From contig NZ_BMTY01000014.1 in the NCBI RefSeq assembly GCF_014649915.1, positions 124,383 through 188,382 on the forward strand: a stretch of 64,000 bases of DNA, read 5' to 3'. Position 1 is the first letter of the stretch, and each line of letters opens with the position of its first letter. The translations under genes and the position numbers were made by a program. Below the pieces are notes generated by a model that saw only the letters and a list, made by a program, of their open reading frames with translations, made no database searches and was not told where the DNA came from. Below, piece after piece: positions 62,837-64,000 of the stretch. The stretch is from Streptomyces toxytricini (GTDB lineage Bacteria > Actinomycetota > Actinomycetes > Streptomycetales > Streptomycetaceae).

Positions 62837-63514
62837 TCAGTTCTGGGACAGAGCCTTGAGGGCGGTGTTGAGCTCCAGCACGTTGACGCGCGGCTCGCCC
62901 ATGAAGCCTAGCTGCCGACCCTCGGTGTGGTCCCTCACCAGCTTCTCGACCTCCTTGACGTCGAGACCGTTCCTCTCCGCGACGCGGTGGACCTGGAGTC
63001 CGGCGTAGACGGGCGAGATGTGCGGGTCGAGGCCGGAGCCGGAGGAGGTGACGGCTTCGGCCGGCACGTCCTGGGGCCTGACCTTGAAGCCGGCGGTGGA
63101 GTTGTCGGCGACCACGGCGGCCTTGGCATCGGTGACCCACTTGATCAGCTCCTCGTCGTCTCCTGCCCGGTTGGTGGCGCCGGAGAGGATGAGGGAGTAC
63201 CGGGTGTTGACGCTGTTGGTGCCGAGACCGTTCGAGGGGCGCGGCTGGAACCACCTCAGGTCCGGCCTGGCCGCCTCCTCCGGGTCGTCAGGGTTCTGCC
63301 CGGGCAGGTTGTAGGTCTGCCCGATGAGGGAGGAGCCGACGACCTTCCCGGCCTCGTCCTTGATCTCGGAGCCGTCGGCCTTGTCGCCGAAGAGGGCCTG
63401 GGCGATCCCCGTGACGGCGAGGGGATAGAGAACGCCGCAGATCACGGTCAGGACGAGGAGGGCCCGCAGGCCCGCGCCGATCAGACGCACGGTGTGGGAT
63501 ACGGAAGTGTTCAT
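62837..63514 (-). CDS. kdpC: KdpC subunit of the potassium-transporting ATPase
   Basis: A 225-residue protein, ATG at 63514, six bases after kdpB. One N-terminal membrane helix (ALLVLTVICGVLYPLAVTGI) is followed by a large extracytoplasmic domain with family segments RWFQPRPSNGLGTNSVNTRY, VTSSGSGLDPHISPVYAGLQ and GEPRVNVLELNTAL. It stabilises the KdpFABC complex and increases its potassium affinity. An insertion of about 15 residues is seen around GDKADGSEIKDEAGKVVGS, within the normal range for actinobacteria. Confidence 0.95.
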   Translation of the reverse strand: MNTSVSHTVRLIGAGLRALLVLTVICGVLYPLAVTGIAQALFGDKADGSEIKDEAGKVVGSSLIGQTYNLPGQNPDDPEEAARPDLRWFQPRPSNGLGTNSVNTRYSLILSGATNRAGDDEELIKWVTDAKAAVVADNSTAGFKVRPQDVPAEAVTSSGSGLDPHISPVYAGLQVHRVAERNGLDVKEVEKLVRDHTEGRQLGFMGEPRVNVLELNTALKALSQN

Positions 63515-63520
63515 GGGCGG

Positions 63521-64000
<480 letters not shown>

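Overview
The window reads as chromosome from a high-GC actinomycete, most likely Streptomyces or a close relative. GC is very high with strong third-position G/C bias. GTG and TTG starts are frequent, exported proteins have twin-arginine or alanine-rich leaders, many regulator genes appear leaderless, and the families (TetR, PadR, HxlR, WYL, LuxR-type two-component, SUKH, nSTAND-WD40) are typical of that genus. Species cannot be read from the sequence. No rRNA, tRNA, CRISPR array or intact insertion sequence was seen.

Left part (1-13.5 kb): a Tat-exported DUF4185-like protein (cut by the edge), a DUF4436-like membrane protein, a small secreted SH3-like protein, a 1375-residue HTH/nSTAND-NTPase/TM/WD40 protein with 14 visible blades, a tiny secreted protein, two serine beta-lactamase-like hydrolases (the second divergent from a TetR gene over a clean palindrome), a secreted von Willebrand A protein and a SUKH protein.

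Middle (13.5-34 kb): short regulator/target pairs arranged divergently, each with recognisable operators. These are VOC/TetR with two operators, alpha/beta hydrolase/PadR with one 18-bp palindrome, DUF2867/TetR with two operators, HD-domain/GlxA-type regulator, FAD monooxygenase/WYL regulator, and a TetR plus membrane protein overlapping pair. Between them lie decayed genes (methyltransferase, PAP2-like phosphatase, S1-like protein) and transposase remnants. A rifamycin phosphotransferase (rph) gene has an upstream element resembling the rifamycin-associated element.

34-45 kb: an F420-reductase-like/HxlR pair, then about 1.5 kb of decayed DNA ending at a 258-residue protein that looks like two fused histone folds (36785-37561), the most unusual gene in the window. 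A TPR-like membrane-anchored protein, a LysR/dihydrolipoyl dehydrogenase-like divergent pair and an ABC exporter follow.

45-57 kb: a DUF418-like membrane protein, a LuxR-type response regulator/histidine kinase pair, a divergent pair of paralogous unknown proteins, a degraded HNH nuclease gene and an arsenic island. The island holds arsC, arsR, an aquaporin, an arsN1-like acetyltransferase, a second arsR, a Cys-Cys peptide, a flavoprotein with a Cys-rich tail and an MFS exporter. It shows no Acr3/ArsB pump, and an ArsO-like gene is left as two fragments in opposite orientations.

57-64 kb: potassium homeostasis, all on the minus strand. Transcription runs from kdpB (cut by the right edge) through kdpC, a hairpin, kdpE and kdpD to a separate KimA-like K+ transporter. 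KdpD/KdpE would sense potassium or turgor limitation and induce the KdpFABC pump; the KimA-like permease would be a second uptake route.
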